The translations under genes were made by a program, and so were the position numbers. Below, one piece after another: positions 55,566 through 62,955 of a DNA stretch of 64,000 nucleotides (its first letter is position 1; every line of letters starts with the position of its first letter). The notes beneath the pieces are model-generated. The model was not told where the DNA came from, made no database searches, and was given only the letters and a program-made list of their open reading frames with translations. The DNA is taken from contig DPGH01000004.1 in the NCBI GenBank assembly GCA_003523255.1, forward strand, positions 28,901 to 92,900. The letters are read 5' to 3'. The DNA comes from Clostridiales bacterium. GTDB taxonomy: Bacteria > Bacillota > Clostridia > Christensenellales > Borkfalkiaceae.

Positions 55566-55594
55566 ATTATAACGCCGTAAAAAGCGTTTGTCAA
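55566..55594 (-). promoter_or_regulatory. Consensus promoter of rplJ-rplL
   Basis: Perfect TTGACA (55594-55589), 17 bases, TATAAT (55571-55566). The -35 abuts the rplA stop codon. Confidence 0.9.
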
Positions 55595-56281
55595 CTAAAT
55601 TCTGCCGTTAATTTTTACGCCGGGACCCATCGTGCTGGCAACCGCAACGCTTTTAACGTAAAGACCTTTTGCCGCGGCGGGTTTAGCCTTGATGATGGCT
55701 TCCATAAGAGCGTCGTAGTTTTCTTTGATTTTTTCTTTACCGAAACTCTTTTTACCTATCGGGCAGTGAATGATAGCGTTTTTGTCGAGTCTGTATTCTA
55801 CCTTACCGGCTTTGGTGTCTTTTATCGCCTTAGCTACGTCCATGGTAACGGTACCCGATTTAGGGTTAGGCATTAAGCCTTTAGGACCTAAAACCTTACC
55901 GATACGACCGACCAAGCCCATCATATCGGGAGTGGTTATGATAACGTCGTAATCGAACCAGTTTTCGGCCTGAATTTTTTGTATCATGTCTTCCGCACCA
56001 ACGAAGTCCGCGCCTGCGGCTTTCGCTTCGTCCGCTTTTTCGCCTTTGGCGAGGACGAGAACTTTTACGGATTTACCCGTACCGTTAGGAAGAACGATAA
56101 CGCCCCTGACCTGCTGATCCGCCTGTTTGGGGTCTACGCCCAAACGAACGTGAAGTTCAACCGTTTCGTCGAATTTAGCCTTTGCGGTATCGAGAACGAG
56201 ACCTATTGCTTCGTCCGCTTCGTAAAGTTTAGCGGTTTCGATGGTTTTTGCGCTGTCAATATATTTTTTTCCGTGTTTCAT
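55595..56281 (-). CDS. rplA: 50S ribosomal protein L1
   Basis: A 228-residue protein with all typical segments: [37 protein letters not shown] and PNPKSGTV. It forms the L1 stalk near the E site. RBS AGGAGG. It follows rplK by 50 bases and its stop touches the rplJ promoter. Confidence 0.98.
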   Translation of the reverse strand: MKHGKKYIDSAKTIETAKLYEADEAIGLVLDTAKAKFDETVELHVRLGVDPKQADQQVRGVIVLPNGTGKSVKVLVLAKGEKADEAKAAGADFVGAEDMIQKIQAENWFDYDVIITTPDMMGLVGRIGKVLGPKGLMPNPKSGTVTMDVAKAIKDTKAGKVEYRLDKNAIIHCPIGKKSFGKEKIKENYDALMEAIIKAKPAAAKGLYVKSVAVASTMGPGVKINGRI

Positions 56282-56331
56282 TTTCTTAACCTCCTGTGGT
56301 TCTTTCGGGTCTTAGCCCTCCCACATACTCC

Positions 56332-56757
56332 TTAATCTACTACTTCGATACCCATGCTTCTTGCAGTGCCTGCAATCATGCTCATCGCGCTCTCCAAAGA
56401 GAATGCGTTAAGGTCGGGCATCTTTAACTTTGCTATCTCTTCGACCTGCGCCTTGGTTATCTTTGCGACCTTGTTCTTATTCGGAACGGCGGAAGCGGTT
56501 TCGATACCGCACGCCTTTTTGATAAGAACGGGTGCCGGCGGGGTTTTGAGAATAAAGGTAAAGGAGCGGTCCTGATAAATGGTCATTACGACCGGAATGA
56601 TAAGACCTGCTTGATCCTGCGTTTTAGCGTTAAACTCCTTGGTAAACCCGGGAATGTTAATTCCGTGAGGACCGAGCGTAGAACCTACGGGCGGACCGGG
56701 GGTTGCTTTGCCTGCGGGCAATTGAAGTTTTACGATTGCTGTAACTTTTTTAGCCAT
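56332..56757 (-). CDS. rplK: 50S ribosomal protein L11
   Basis: 141 residues from the ATG at 56757 after GGAGG; an upstream in-frame ATG at 56772 overlaps the RBS. Hallmarks are [20 protein letters not shown] and the C-terminal [10 protein letters not shown]. It forms the GTPase-associated centre with 23S rRNA and L10. The 120-base gap to nusG has no clear promoter. Confidence 0.98.
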   Translation of the reverse strand: MAKKVTAIVKLQLPAGKATPGPPVGSTLGPHGINIPGFTKEFNAKTQDQAGLIIPVVMTIYQDRSFTFILKTPPAPVLIKKACGIETASAVPNKNKVAKITKAQVEEIAKLKMPDLNAFSLESAMSMIAGTARSMGIEVVD

Positions 56758-56879
56758 AAGTGTTTCCTCCATTCGTGGTACTGCCGTCGCGCCTTATATA
56801 AATGGATTTGCGCGACTCCCACGTTTATATACGAACCCTTTCGGGACGTAAACCTTTTATAACCGATAAAAAGCGACGA

Positions 56880-57422
56880 TTAGTCGGCTTTTTCTTCGGG
56901 AATTTTTTTGATTTGTACGAAGTCTACCTCAACGTCCGTGCGTCTGCCGAACATTGCCACGTTGACCATCGCTTTTTGCGTGCTCTCGTTCATCGAAACG
57001 ATCGAACCGCTGAAAGACTCGAGCGGACCGGATACAATGGTAACTTCGTCGCCGGGGACGAAATCAACGTTAACCGCCACGTCTTCGAGACGCATTCTCG
57101 CGACCTCTTCGTCGGTGAGCGGCAAGGGTCTGCCTTGCGGGCCAACGAAGCCGGTTACGCCGCGGGTGTTGGTAACGAGATACCACACGTCGTTTGAATA
57201 TATCATTTTAAGAAAAACGTAGCAGGGGAATTTTTTACGCTCGACTACCTTCTTTTTACCGTTAGCCTTCTCCTCGAGAGTCTCTTCGGTAGGAATTTTA
57301 ATCTCGTAAATATTTTCCTGCAAGTTGTTGTTTTCTATAAGTTTTTCGAGCGAGTCTTTCACCATCGTCTCGTAACCCGAGTAGGTGTGAATGACGTACC
57401 ATCTTGCTTCTTCAACAGCCAT
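56880..57422 (-). CDS. nusG: Transcription termination/antitermination factor NusG
   Basis: A 180-residue protein. The NGN domain starts with RWYVIHTYSGYETMVKDSLE, and the KOW domain has VDFVPGDEVTIVSGPLESF. NusG binds RNA polymerase and couples to ribosomes. It lies 15 bases after secE in the expected order. Confidence 0.98.
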   Translation of the reverse strand: MAVEEARWYVIHTYSGYETMVKDSLEKLIENNNLQENIYEIKIPTEETLEEKANGKKKVVERKKFPCYVFLKMIYSNDVWYLVTNTRGVTGFVGPQGRPLPLTDEEVARMRLEDVAVNVDFVPGDEVTIVSGPLESFSGSIVSMNESTQKAMVNVAMFGRRTDVEVDFVQIKKIPEEKAD

Positions 57423-57437
57423 TGTTATCTCCCGAAC

Positions 57438-57764
57438 TTACAGCAAACGGCTTGCCGCGGATATAATTTCGCTCGTTTCTTTCGGCGAAACGAGTCCCAA
57501 AAGTTGTCCGAGACCGAAGTCGAACGCGGTTATAACCACCAAAAAAGCAAGCACGACTGCGATAACTACGCCCGTCTGCTTAACGACTTTGCCGAAAGAC
57601 GGCCAACTGACTTTTTTAAGCTCAGAAAACACGTCTTTTATCTTTGCGCCCATTCTTTTGAATATGTTAGGCTTTTTGTCTTTCTTTTTGGGTTTTTTAG
57701 CGTCCTCGCGCGGTTTTTCACCTTTAGCGATAAATCCGCCGTTGTCCATAGATTTGTTTTCCAT
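57438..57764 (-). CDS. secE: Preprotein translocase subunit SecE
   Basis: A 108-residue single-pass subunit of SecYEG. A Lys-rich cytoplasmic head (about residues 1-50) precedes the conserved amphipathic FSELKKVSWPSFGKVVKQT and the membrane helix (VVIAVVLAFLVVITAFDFGL). The start may be the ATG at 57764 or five codons later. The head is longer than in minimal SecE. Confidence 0.95.
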   Translation of the reverse strand: MENKSMDNGGFIAKGEKPREDAKKPKKKDKKPNIFKRMGAKIKDVFSELKKVSWPSFGKVVKQTGVVIAVVLAFLVVITAFDFGLGQLLGLVSPKETSEIISAASRLL

Positions 57765-57801
57765 TACGTTCCCCTTTTTACCCTTGACGGGTCAAACCGA
57801 A

Positions 57802-57966
57802 TTACTTCGCTTCTTTATGAACGGTATGTTTTTTGCAGAATTTGCAATACTTGCTGATTTCGATTCTTTCAGCGTCGTTCTTTTTGTTTTTGAACGTATC
57901 GTAGTTTCTCTGTTTGCATTCCGTACATGCCAAAGTAATTTTCGTTCTTGCGCCTTTTGCTGCCAT
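57802..57966 (-). CDS. rpmG: 50S ribosomal protein L33
   Basis: 54 residues from the ATG at 57966 (RBS GGAAGGTG); the frame extends upstream but past the promoter. Zinc cysteines are present ([21 protein letters not shown]), so this is the Zn-binding form. It is first in the rpmG-secE-nusG run. Confidence 0.96.
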   Translation of the reverse strand: MAAKGARTKITLACTECKQRNYDTFKNKKNDAERIEISKYCKFCKKHTVHKEAK

Positions 57967-58020
57967 AGTGCACCTTCCGAACATGAAAAAATTAACACCC
58001 CGAAATCGAGATGTTACCGC

Positions 58021-58049
58021 TATTTTAGCAAAATAATATACCCTTGTCA
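58021..58049 (-). promoter_or_regulatory. Promoter of rpmG-secE-nusG
   Basis: Perfect TTGACA (58049-58044), 17 bases, TAAAAT (58026-58021). Confidence 0.85.
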
Positions 58050-58067
58050 AGTTTTTTACGATTGTTT

Positions 58068-58904
58068 TTAAAGATAGTCGCCTATTTTTTCGTACAGTCC
58101 GCCTTTTTCGATTATCGCGTTTATCTCTTCCTGTCCGATTTCCGTTAAAAAAACTCCGTTTTCGTACACTTCCGCGCGGTTTATCGCTTCACCGTCGGAC
58201 AGGGCGAGCAGTTTTTTTACGGGCGCGTTTGCGCTTATCGCGAAACTTTTTACCCTTAAACCCTTTTTTAAACGCTCGTCCGAAAGCGAAAAATACGTTT
58301 TTACGTACTTGCCCGCGCCTTTATCCGAAAACGCCCCGAATAAAATAAACGCCGCGAAAAACAAAACGGTAAAATTCGCCGACGAAAAAAGCGAAAAAAC
58401 GAAAAGCGCGCAAAATGCCGCGCCGAGCACGGCGCCCGTAACCTTTGCGGTAACGGTTGCGACCTTTTCGCCTTTAGCACCCTGAATCAAAGCGTATAAA
58501 ACCCTGCCTCCGTCAAGCGGATAAGCGGGCAAAAGGTTTATCGCCGCAAGCGAAAAATTCGCCGTGGCGGCGACGTCGGTATACGCGTACGTTTCCGGAA
58601 AAATCCACCACAGCGCGACGAACGCCGTACCGACGGCAAAATTTACCGCCGGACCCGCAAGCGCGATTTTTATTTCGTCGGTCGGGTTAAGTCCTTTAAT
58701 ATCACCTTTAACCACGGCACCGAAAGGCGTAAGCACTATTTTGTCAAGCCGATATCCCGCCGCGGCGGCTTTAAGCGAATGTCCGAGTTCGTGAACGACC
58801 GCCGTAAGCGTAAAAACTACGAAAACGAGTATTCTTCCCGTAAGGGCGTAATACAGCCCGAGCGGGAAGAATAACGGATGAACGCTTAACTTCAAGCCGC
58901 CCAT
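58068..58904 (-). CDS. spoIVFB: SpoIVFB-like site-2 (M50) metalloprotease
   Basis: About 278 residues from the ATG at 58904, overlapping the end of the SpoIVFA-like gene by 13 bases; a longer frame to 58967 lies inside that gene. The zinc motif HELGH is in [15 protein letters not shown] and the second site is [16 protein letters not shown]. Six or so membrane segments are present, and a C-terminal CBS-like part follows (about residues 210-275). In Bacillus SpoIVFB cleaves pro-sigma-K within the forespore membrane. The coupled partner upstream supports this identity. Confidence 0.87.
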   Translation of the reverse strand: MGGLKLSVHPLFFPLGLYYALTGRILVFVVFTLTAVVHELGHSLKAAAAGYRLDKIVLTPFGAVVKGDIKGLNPTDEIKIALAGPAVNFAVGTAFVALWWIFPETYAYTDVAATANFSLAAINLLPAYPLDGGRVLYALIQGAKGEKVATVTAKVTGAVLGAAFCALFVFSLFSSANFTVLFFAAFILFGAFSDKGAGKYVKTYFSLSDERLKKGLRVKSFAISANAPVKKLLALSDGEAINRAEVYENGVFLTEIGQEEINAIIEKGGLYEKIGDYL

Positions 58905-59683
58905 ACGACGGCGTTGTCTACTATTTCGAAATCGCTTATAACCGCGCCGTTTTCGCCGAAAAAGCACGTGGTGCTGCCGCTTTCTTTCGCATAGCCGACG
59001 GGCAGATTTTTATATACCGTGCCGCCCTCTACCACGTACGCAAAGTCGAGCCCCGCTATTTCGGACGAGAACGCGTCGCTGTGAGATATCCTTACCGAAT
59101 ATTTTTTGGTTTCTTCGTTATAAGTGATTTTTTCAACCTTGCCGTCTACCGCCGCGTATATGCTGCCTGCCGCAGGCATCGTTGCGACGCCGTTTTCAAG
59201 CACGTACCCTTTACCGTCGTTTGCGGCGAACACGGGACTGAATTCGGTATACGCTCTGTCGTCGGTAGCGGCTACCGTTTCGCCGCCTTTAAACACGCTT
59301 TTGAAAAACGCGTTTAATCCGCTTGCTGGATACAGCGCGTTTGTTATCGCAATCGTTGCGATAAGCGCGCCGATAACCGCGAGTTCTATCGCCACGGCGG
59401 AAATTCTAAAGCGTTTTTTGTTTTTTTCTTTTTTTTCGGGCGCTGCAACGACTTCGGGGGCGTCCGCCGTTTCGACTACGGGCTCGTCGTTTACAAGGTT
59501 TTCCTCCGCCCGTTCTCCGAAATCGGTTTCGGAATTTATCTTGTTCATAAGCGCGGATTTAGCGTCGTCCGAAACGGACTTGCGTTTTTTTAAAAACCGT
59601 CTTTTTTTAACGGGTTTATAGGTAATGGTGCAAGTGTTTACCGGAATGTCTAACATAGACGCGTATTGAAGTTTTTCGTTCAT
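58892..59683 (-). CDS. spoIVFA: SpoIVFA-like membrane protein with degenerate LytM (M23) domain
   Basis: A 263-residue protein. It has a basic cytoplasmic head, an acidic stretch (about 60-85), one membrane helix (VAIELAVIGALIATIAITNAL, near residues 97-117) and an outer domain with the M23 beta fold (GSIYAAVDGKVEKITYN, YSVRISHSD, GLDFAYVVEGGTVY). The metal-binding HxH of active M23 peptidases is absent, so it is probably non-catalytic. SpoIVFA holds and regulates SpoIVFB, which is exactly the next gene. AAGGAGAG RBS. Confidence 0.8.
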   Translation of the reverse strand: MNEKLQYASMLDIPVNTCTITYKPVKKRRFLKKRKSVSDDAKSALMNKINSETDFGERAEENLVNDEPVVETADAPEVVAAPEKKEKNKKRFRISAVAIELAVIGALIATIAITNALYPASGLNAFFKSVFKGGETVAATDDRAYTEFSPVFAANDGKGYVLENGVATMPAAGSIYAAVDGKVEKITYNEETKKYSVRISHSDAFSSEIAGLDFAYVVEGGTVYKNLPVGYAKESGSTTCFFGENGAVISDFEIVDNAVVWAA

Positions 59684-59728
59684 ATATTTCTCTCCTTTTT
59701 AATCTCCCTTTGGTTTTCGGTTTATAAA

Positions 59729-59757
59729 AATATATGTACCGCGTTTTGCGTTTATGC
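59729..59757 (-). promoter_or_regulatory. Possible sigma-E promoter of spoIVFAB
   Basis: On the minus strand GCATAAA (59757-59751), 14 bases, CATATATT (59736-59729). This is close to the mother-cell sigma-E pattern KMATATT-N13-15-CATACAHT. The spoIVF operon is sigma-E dependent in Bacillus. Confidence 0.55.
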
Positions 59758-59796
59758 AAGAGAGATCGCGCCTTTGCAAAAAATTTTAAAACTTAA

Positions 59797-59821
59797 CGCC
59801 CGCGGCGTTTTGCCGCGGGCG
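59797..59821 (-). terminator. Terminator of the ung-apgM run
   Basis: A 9-10 bp stem CGCCCGCGGC/GCCGCGGGCG with a four-base loop, followed by an AT-rich tail on the minus strand. Confidence 0.65.
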
Positions 59822-59868
59822 CAAATATAGTTAAAAGTTAAACCCGTTTGCCGCATATTGCGGAGAAA

Positions 59869-61062
59869 TTATTTTAAAAGTTCTTTCATAAGACAAGAGC
59901 CGTCCGCAAAATAAACGCCCGTTTCCTTTGCCGCCGCTTCGGAATACTCTTTCGCACCGTCGCACTCCGCGGCGGAATCGTATATAAGGAAAGGCACGGG
60001 GTCGGACGCGTGCGTTTTGGTGGATAGAGGCGTGGGATGGTCGGGACAAACGAGCATTCTGAACCTCTCGCCCGCGGCGGAAAGTCCTTCCGCAACCCGC
60101 CTTGCGACTTCGTCCACGCGTTCGATAGAATATATTTTATGCTCGAGGTCGCCCTGATGTCCGCACTCGTCGGGGGCTTCCATATGCACGTAAACGAAAT
60201 CGAGCCCGCCGATAAGCGCGGAAACGCACGCCTCGGCTTTACCTTTAAAGTTCGTTTCGTAAGTACCGGTCGCGCCCGGCACTTCTATAACGCGCATACC
60301 CGTGAGTTTGCCTATACCTTTTAACAAATCTACTGCAGAAATCATGCCGCCTTTAAGCGAATACTTGCTTTCAAAATTTTCAAGCGCGGGACGCGTCCCC
60401 TCTCCCCAAAACCATAGCGAGTTGGCTGGGTTAAGCCCGCGTTTTATTCTGTCCGCGTTAACGGGGTGGTTTTTAAGTATTTCGTAAGACTTTTTCATCA
60501 TATCGAGATACTCTTTTCTCGTCGGGAGATGTCCCGCTATCTTCTTGCCCGTAATATCGTGCGGGGGCGTGAATCCGCCTTCCGCTTTGCCGAAAGCCGT
60601 TACCAGACAATGCCTGTAACTTATGCCCGAATACAGCGTGTGCAAATCGTCGTCGAGCGATTTTTTCAGGTCGGAAATAAGCGCGCGCGCCTCTTCGGTG
60701 GTAATTTCGCCGCTGCTGTAATCGACCATAGTTTTGTCCTCGTAATTCGCCTCGCCCGATAACGTAACGAGGTTTGCGCGAAGAGTAACGTCCGTATCGG
60801 TAAGGTTTATGCCTATACTCGCCGCTTCGAGCGGGGATCTGCCCGTATAGTTTTTATTCGGTTCGTAACCGAGAACGGACAAATTTGCCACGTCGCTGCC
60901 GGGTTTCATCCCCTCCGGCACGGTCTTAACGAGCCCGGTTAAAGACTTTTTCGCTATTTTGTTTAAAAACGGTTTGTTTGCGGCGGAAAGCGGCGTTTTA
61001 CCGCCGAGGGCTTGTATAGGGTAGTCCGCCATACCGTCGCCTAAAATAATTGCGTATTTCAT
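59869..61062 (-). CDS. apgM: Archaeal-type cofactor-independent phosphoglycerate mutase
   Basis: A 397-residue alkaline-phosphatase-superfamily enzyme. IILGDGMADYP at the start holds the metal-binding Asp, GSDVANLSVLGY holds the active-site Ser region, and VHMEAPDECGHQGD and DHPTPLSTKTHASDPVPF hold the later metal ligands. It interconverts 3- and 2-phosphoglycerate. It differs from the longer GpmI type common in Bacillus. It starts 18 bases after ung stops. Confidence 0.95.
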   Translation of the reverse strand: MKYAIILGDGMADYPIQALGGKTPLSAANKPFLNKIAKKSLTGLVKTVPEGMKPGSDVANLSVLGYEPNKNYTGRSPLEAASIGINLTDTDVTLRANLVTLSGEANYEDKTMVDYSSGEITTEEARALISDLKKSLDDDLHTLYSGISYRHCLVTAFGKAEGGFTPPHDITGKKIAGHLPTRKEYLDMMKKSYEILKNHPVNADRIKRGLNPANSLWFWGEGTRPALENFESKYSLKGGMISAVDLLKGIGKLTGMRVIEVPGATGTYETNFKGKAEACVSALIGGLDFVYVHMEAPDECGHQGDLEHKIYSIERVDEVARRVAEGLSAAGERFRMLVCPDHPTPLSTKTHASDPVPFLIYDSAAECDGAKEYSEAAAKETGVYFADGSCLMKELLK

Positions 61063-61080
61063 AAAATCTCCGTATAAAAA

Positions 61081-61746
61081 TTATAAATTCCAGTTTACGG
61101 GCGTTTTGCCGTGCGTTATAAGGTACTCGTTCGCCTTAACGAAATGCCCGCACCCGAAAAACCCGTTATAAGCCGAAAGCGGACTTGGATGCGCGCACTC
61201 TAACACGAGATGCTTGTTTGTGTCGATAAGCGGCTTTTTTGAACGCGCGTTTCCGCCCCAAAGCAAGAATACCACGTTTCGTTTACCGTCCGAAATTTTT
61301 TTTATAACGCCGTCGGTAAACTCTTCCCACCCGACACCCTTATGCGAGTTGGCTGCGTGCGCGCGTACGGTAAGCACGGCGTTAAGGAGCAGTACCCCCT
61401 GCTTTGCCCAGCCCGTAAGGTCGCCCGAAGTCCTCTTCGGCTCGCCCGTTTCGCTCGCAAGCTCTTTATATATGTTTTGTAAGGACGGCGGCAACTCTTT
61501 GCCTTTCGGCACCGAAAAAGAAAGCCCCATCGCCTGCCCCTCTTCGTGATACGGGTCCTGCCCGAGAATAACGACTTTTAAGTCGTTAAACGAGGCGTAC
61601 TTCATACTGTTAAAAATGTCGTACATAGAGGGATAAATGGTGCGCTCCGAGTATTCTTTTTTCAAAAACTCGCGCAGTTTAAGGTATGTCGGGGAAGAAA
61701 ATTCTTCTTTAAGTATCTCGTCCCACTCTTCGGTAATTTTAACCAT
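61081..61746 (-). CDS. ung: Uracil-DNA glycosylase
   Basis: 221 residues from the ATG at 61746; the frame extends to 61881 but into mntP and upstream of the promoter. The water-activating motif GQDPYHEEGQA (near residue 63), LLLNAVLTVRAHAANSH and the HPSPLSA loop are intact. It removes uracil from DNA. There is no ribosome binding site, and the predicted start of transcription is about 3 bases before the ATG. Confidence 0.96.
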   Translation of the reverse strand: MVKITEEWDEILKEEFSSPTYLKLREFLKKEYSERTIYPSMYDIFNSMKYASFNDLKVVILGQDPYHEEGQAMGLSFSVPKGKELPPSLQNIYKELASETGEPKRTSGDLTGWAKQGVLLLNAVLTVRAHAANSHKGVGWEEFTDGVIKKISDGKRNVVFLLWGGNARSKKPLIDTNKHLVLECAHPSPLSAYNGFFGCGHFVKANEYLITHGKTPVNWNL

Positions 61747-61755
61747 ATCGCTTAT

Positions 61756-61784
61756 ATTGTAGCATTTTATTTTGACAAAATCAA
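61756..61784 (-). promoter_or_regulatory. Promoter of ung-apgM, predicted leaderless
   Basis: On the minus strand TTGATT (61784-61779), 17 bases, TACAAT (61761-61756). The ATG is nine bases after the -10. Confidence 0.6.
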
Positions 61785-61800
61785 TATAAATATATATACT
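61772..61800 (+). promoter_or_regulatory. Promoter of mntP, predicted leaderless
   Basis: Perfect TTGACA (61772-61777), 17 bases, TATACT (61795-61800). The ATG at 61811 is ten bases after the -10. The two divergent promoters share their central 13 bases. Confidence 0.65.
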
Positions 61801-61810
61801 GAAAACATTT

Positions 61811-62383
61811 ATGGATATGCTGGATATAATTTTAATAGGCGTTGCGCTCTCGATGGACGCCTTCGCGCTGACCATCGCCAACTGCGCCGCATACCGCGGT
61901 AAACTTACTCCGCTTAAAGAGTGGTCTATGCCGATAGCCTTTGCGCTGTTTCAAACGATAATGCCGATTGTAGGTTTTTACGTCGGTTCTGCCGTGGCGG
62001 GGTATATTTCCTCCGCCGCGGGCTACGTTACGGCGACGGTGTTCTTTCTGCTCGCGCTTAAAGTGGTTATAGATAATCTGAGAAAAAAAGACCCCGCGGA
62101 CGAAACTCCCCAAGAGGACTTTTCTTTCGGCGTGCTTACGGTGCAAGCCGTCGCCACGAGTATAGACGCGCTCGTGATAGGCGTAACCTTTGCCGCAACG
62201 CTTACGTCTCCGTTTTTACCCGCGCTCGCAATAGGCGGTGTAACTTTCGCGTTAGTCGCCGCCGCATTGCTGTTCGGTAAATATCTCGGCGAACTTTTCG
62301 GCAAATACGCCGAGTGGTTCGGCTCGGCGATACTCTTTATCCTCGCCGTTAAAACCCTCGTTTTTGCTATTATAGGTAAATAG
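61811..62383 (+). CDS. mntP: Manganese efflux pump MntP
   Basis: A 190-residue protein with six membrane segments in two related halves. Conserved acidic positions lie in GVALSMDAFALTIANCAA and VATSIDALVIGVTFAA. MntP exports excess Mn(II). The Mn-sensing yybP-ykoY riboswitch that often precedes mntP is not present: the start lies about 10 bases from the -10. An alternative ATG at 61817 changes little. Confidence 0.93.
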   Translation: MDMLDIILIGVALSMDAFALTIANCAAYRGKLTPLKEWSMPIAFALFQTIMPIVGFYVGSAVAGYISSAAGYVTATVFFLLALKVVIDNLRKKDPADETPQEDFSFGVLTVQAVATSIDALVIGVTFAATLTSPFLPALAIGGVTFALVAAALLFGKYLGELFGKYAEWFGSAILFILAVKTLVFAIIGK

Positions 62384-62589
62384 TTCTCGGTAATCCCGAC
62401 GAATAAAAATTTGAATAATTTATTTTGCGTAAATAATTTGCTTAAAAGCGAATAATTTACATGAATAATTAAACGTATTATGCAACTTATAGCGTTTAAA
62501 ACCGTTTATTCGGCTTGTAACCGCTTACACAACTTGTAAGCGGTTGCGTAATCGTCTATATGGACGGTCTCTATCTAACTCGCTATATT

Positions 62590-62684
62590 GCAACTGTTTA
62601 TATAAATCGTAACAGTCTATATGATATGTAACGATTTATGTGATATGTAACTGTTTTTATGAAAAATAACTGTTTATATGATTG
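62590..62684 (+). repeat. Five tandem 19-base repeats
   Basis: Units start at 62590, 62609, 62628, 62647 and 62666, with rough consensus GTAACTGTTTATATGATAT. Copies differ at several positions but length is exactly constant. Confidence 0.75.
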
Positions 62685-62708
62685 CGGGCGGCACGTCGTG
62701 CCGCCCGC
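62685..62708. terminator. GC-rich hairpin after the 19-base repeats
   Basis: Arms CGGGCGGCAC/GTGCCGCCCG with a short loop, followed by CTTCGTTT on the plus strand. It may end mntP transcription at a distance. Confidence 0.55.
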
Positions 62709-62955
62709 TTCGTTTAAATTTTCGCCTGCTAATTATCATTACTGCCCGTCATTGCGAGATGTCGGCATTTAGCGTTTTTTAATTTCTCCTTGTCATTGCG
62801 AGGCAATGTAATTGCCGTGGCAATCTCCATTCTGTCTACCCTGAGGCAGTGTAACTGCCGTGATGGTCGCTCCTCCACTACGCTACGGAGGACTATCGTC
62901 CGCGGAAGCGGTAATTAAAAAAACCGCTTTAATTACCTCCCCTATTTTAATCTTC

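Larger units (their letters stand above)
62390..62955. other. Repeat-rich intergenic region
   Basis: No gene. In order it holds four spaced copies of [GA]AATAATT (about 62410-62470); a strong hairpin TAACCGCTTACA/TGTAAGCGGTTG (62518-62547); five tandem 19-base units (62590-62684); a GC-rich hairpin (62685-62708); two copies of GTCATTGCGAG (62748 and 62791), the core of an intergenic repeat found in many bacteria; and small inverted repeats (GGCAATGTAATTGCC type) up to 62900. Confidence 0.7.

Noticed and set aside
61801..61810. Manganese riboswitch before mntP
   Set aside because: Only about ten bases separate the promoter -10 from the start codon, leaving no room.
61747..61881. N-terminal extension of Ung by 45 codons
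   Set aside because: It would overlap mntP and both promoters; Ung proteins begin near the chosen Met.
62590..62684. CRISPR-like array
   Set aside because: Units are contiguous 19-base tandem repeats without spacers, and no cas gene is near.
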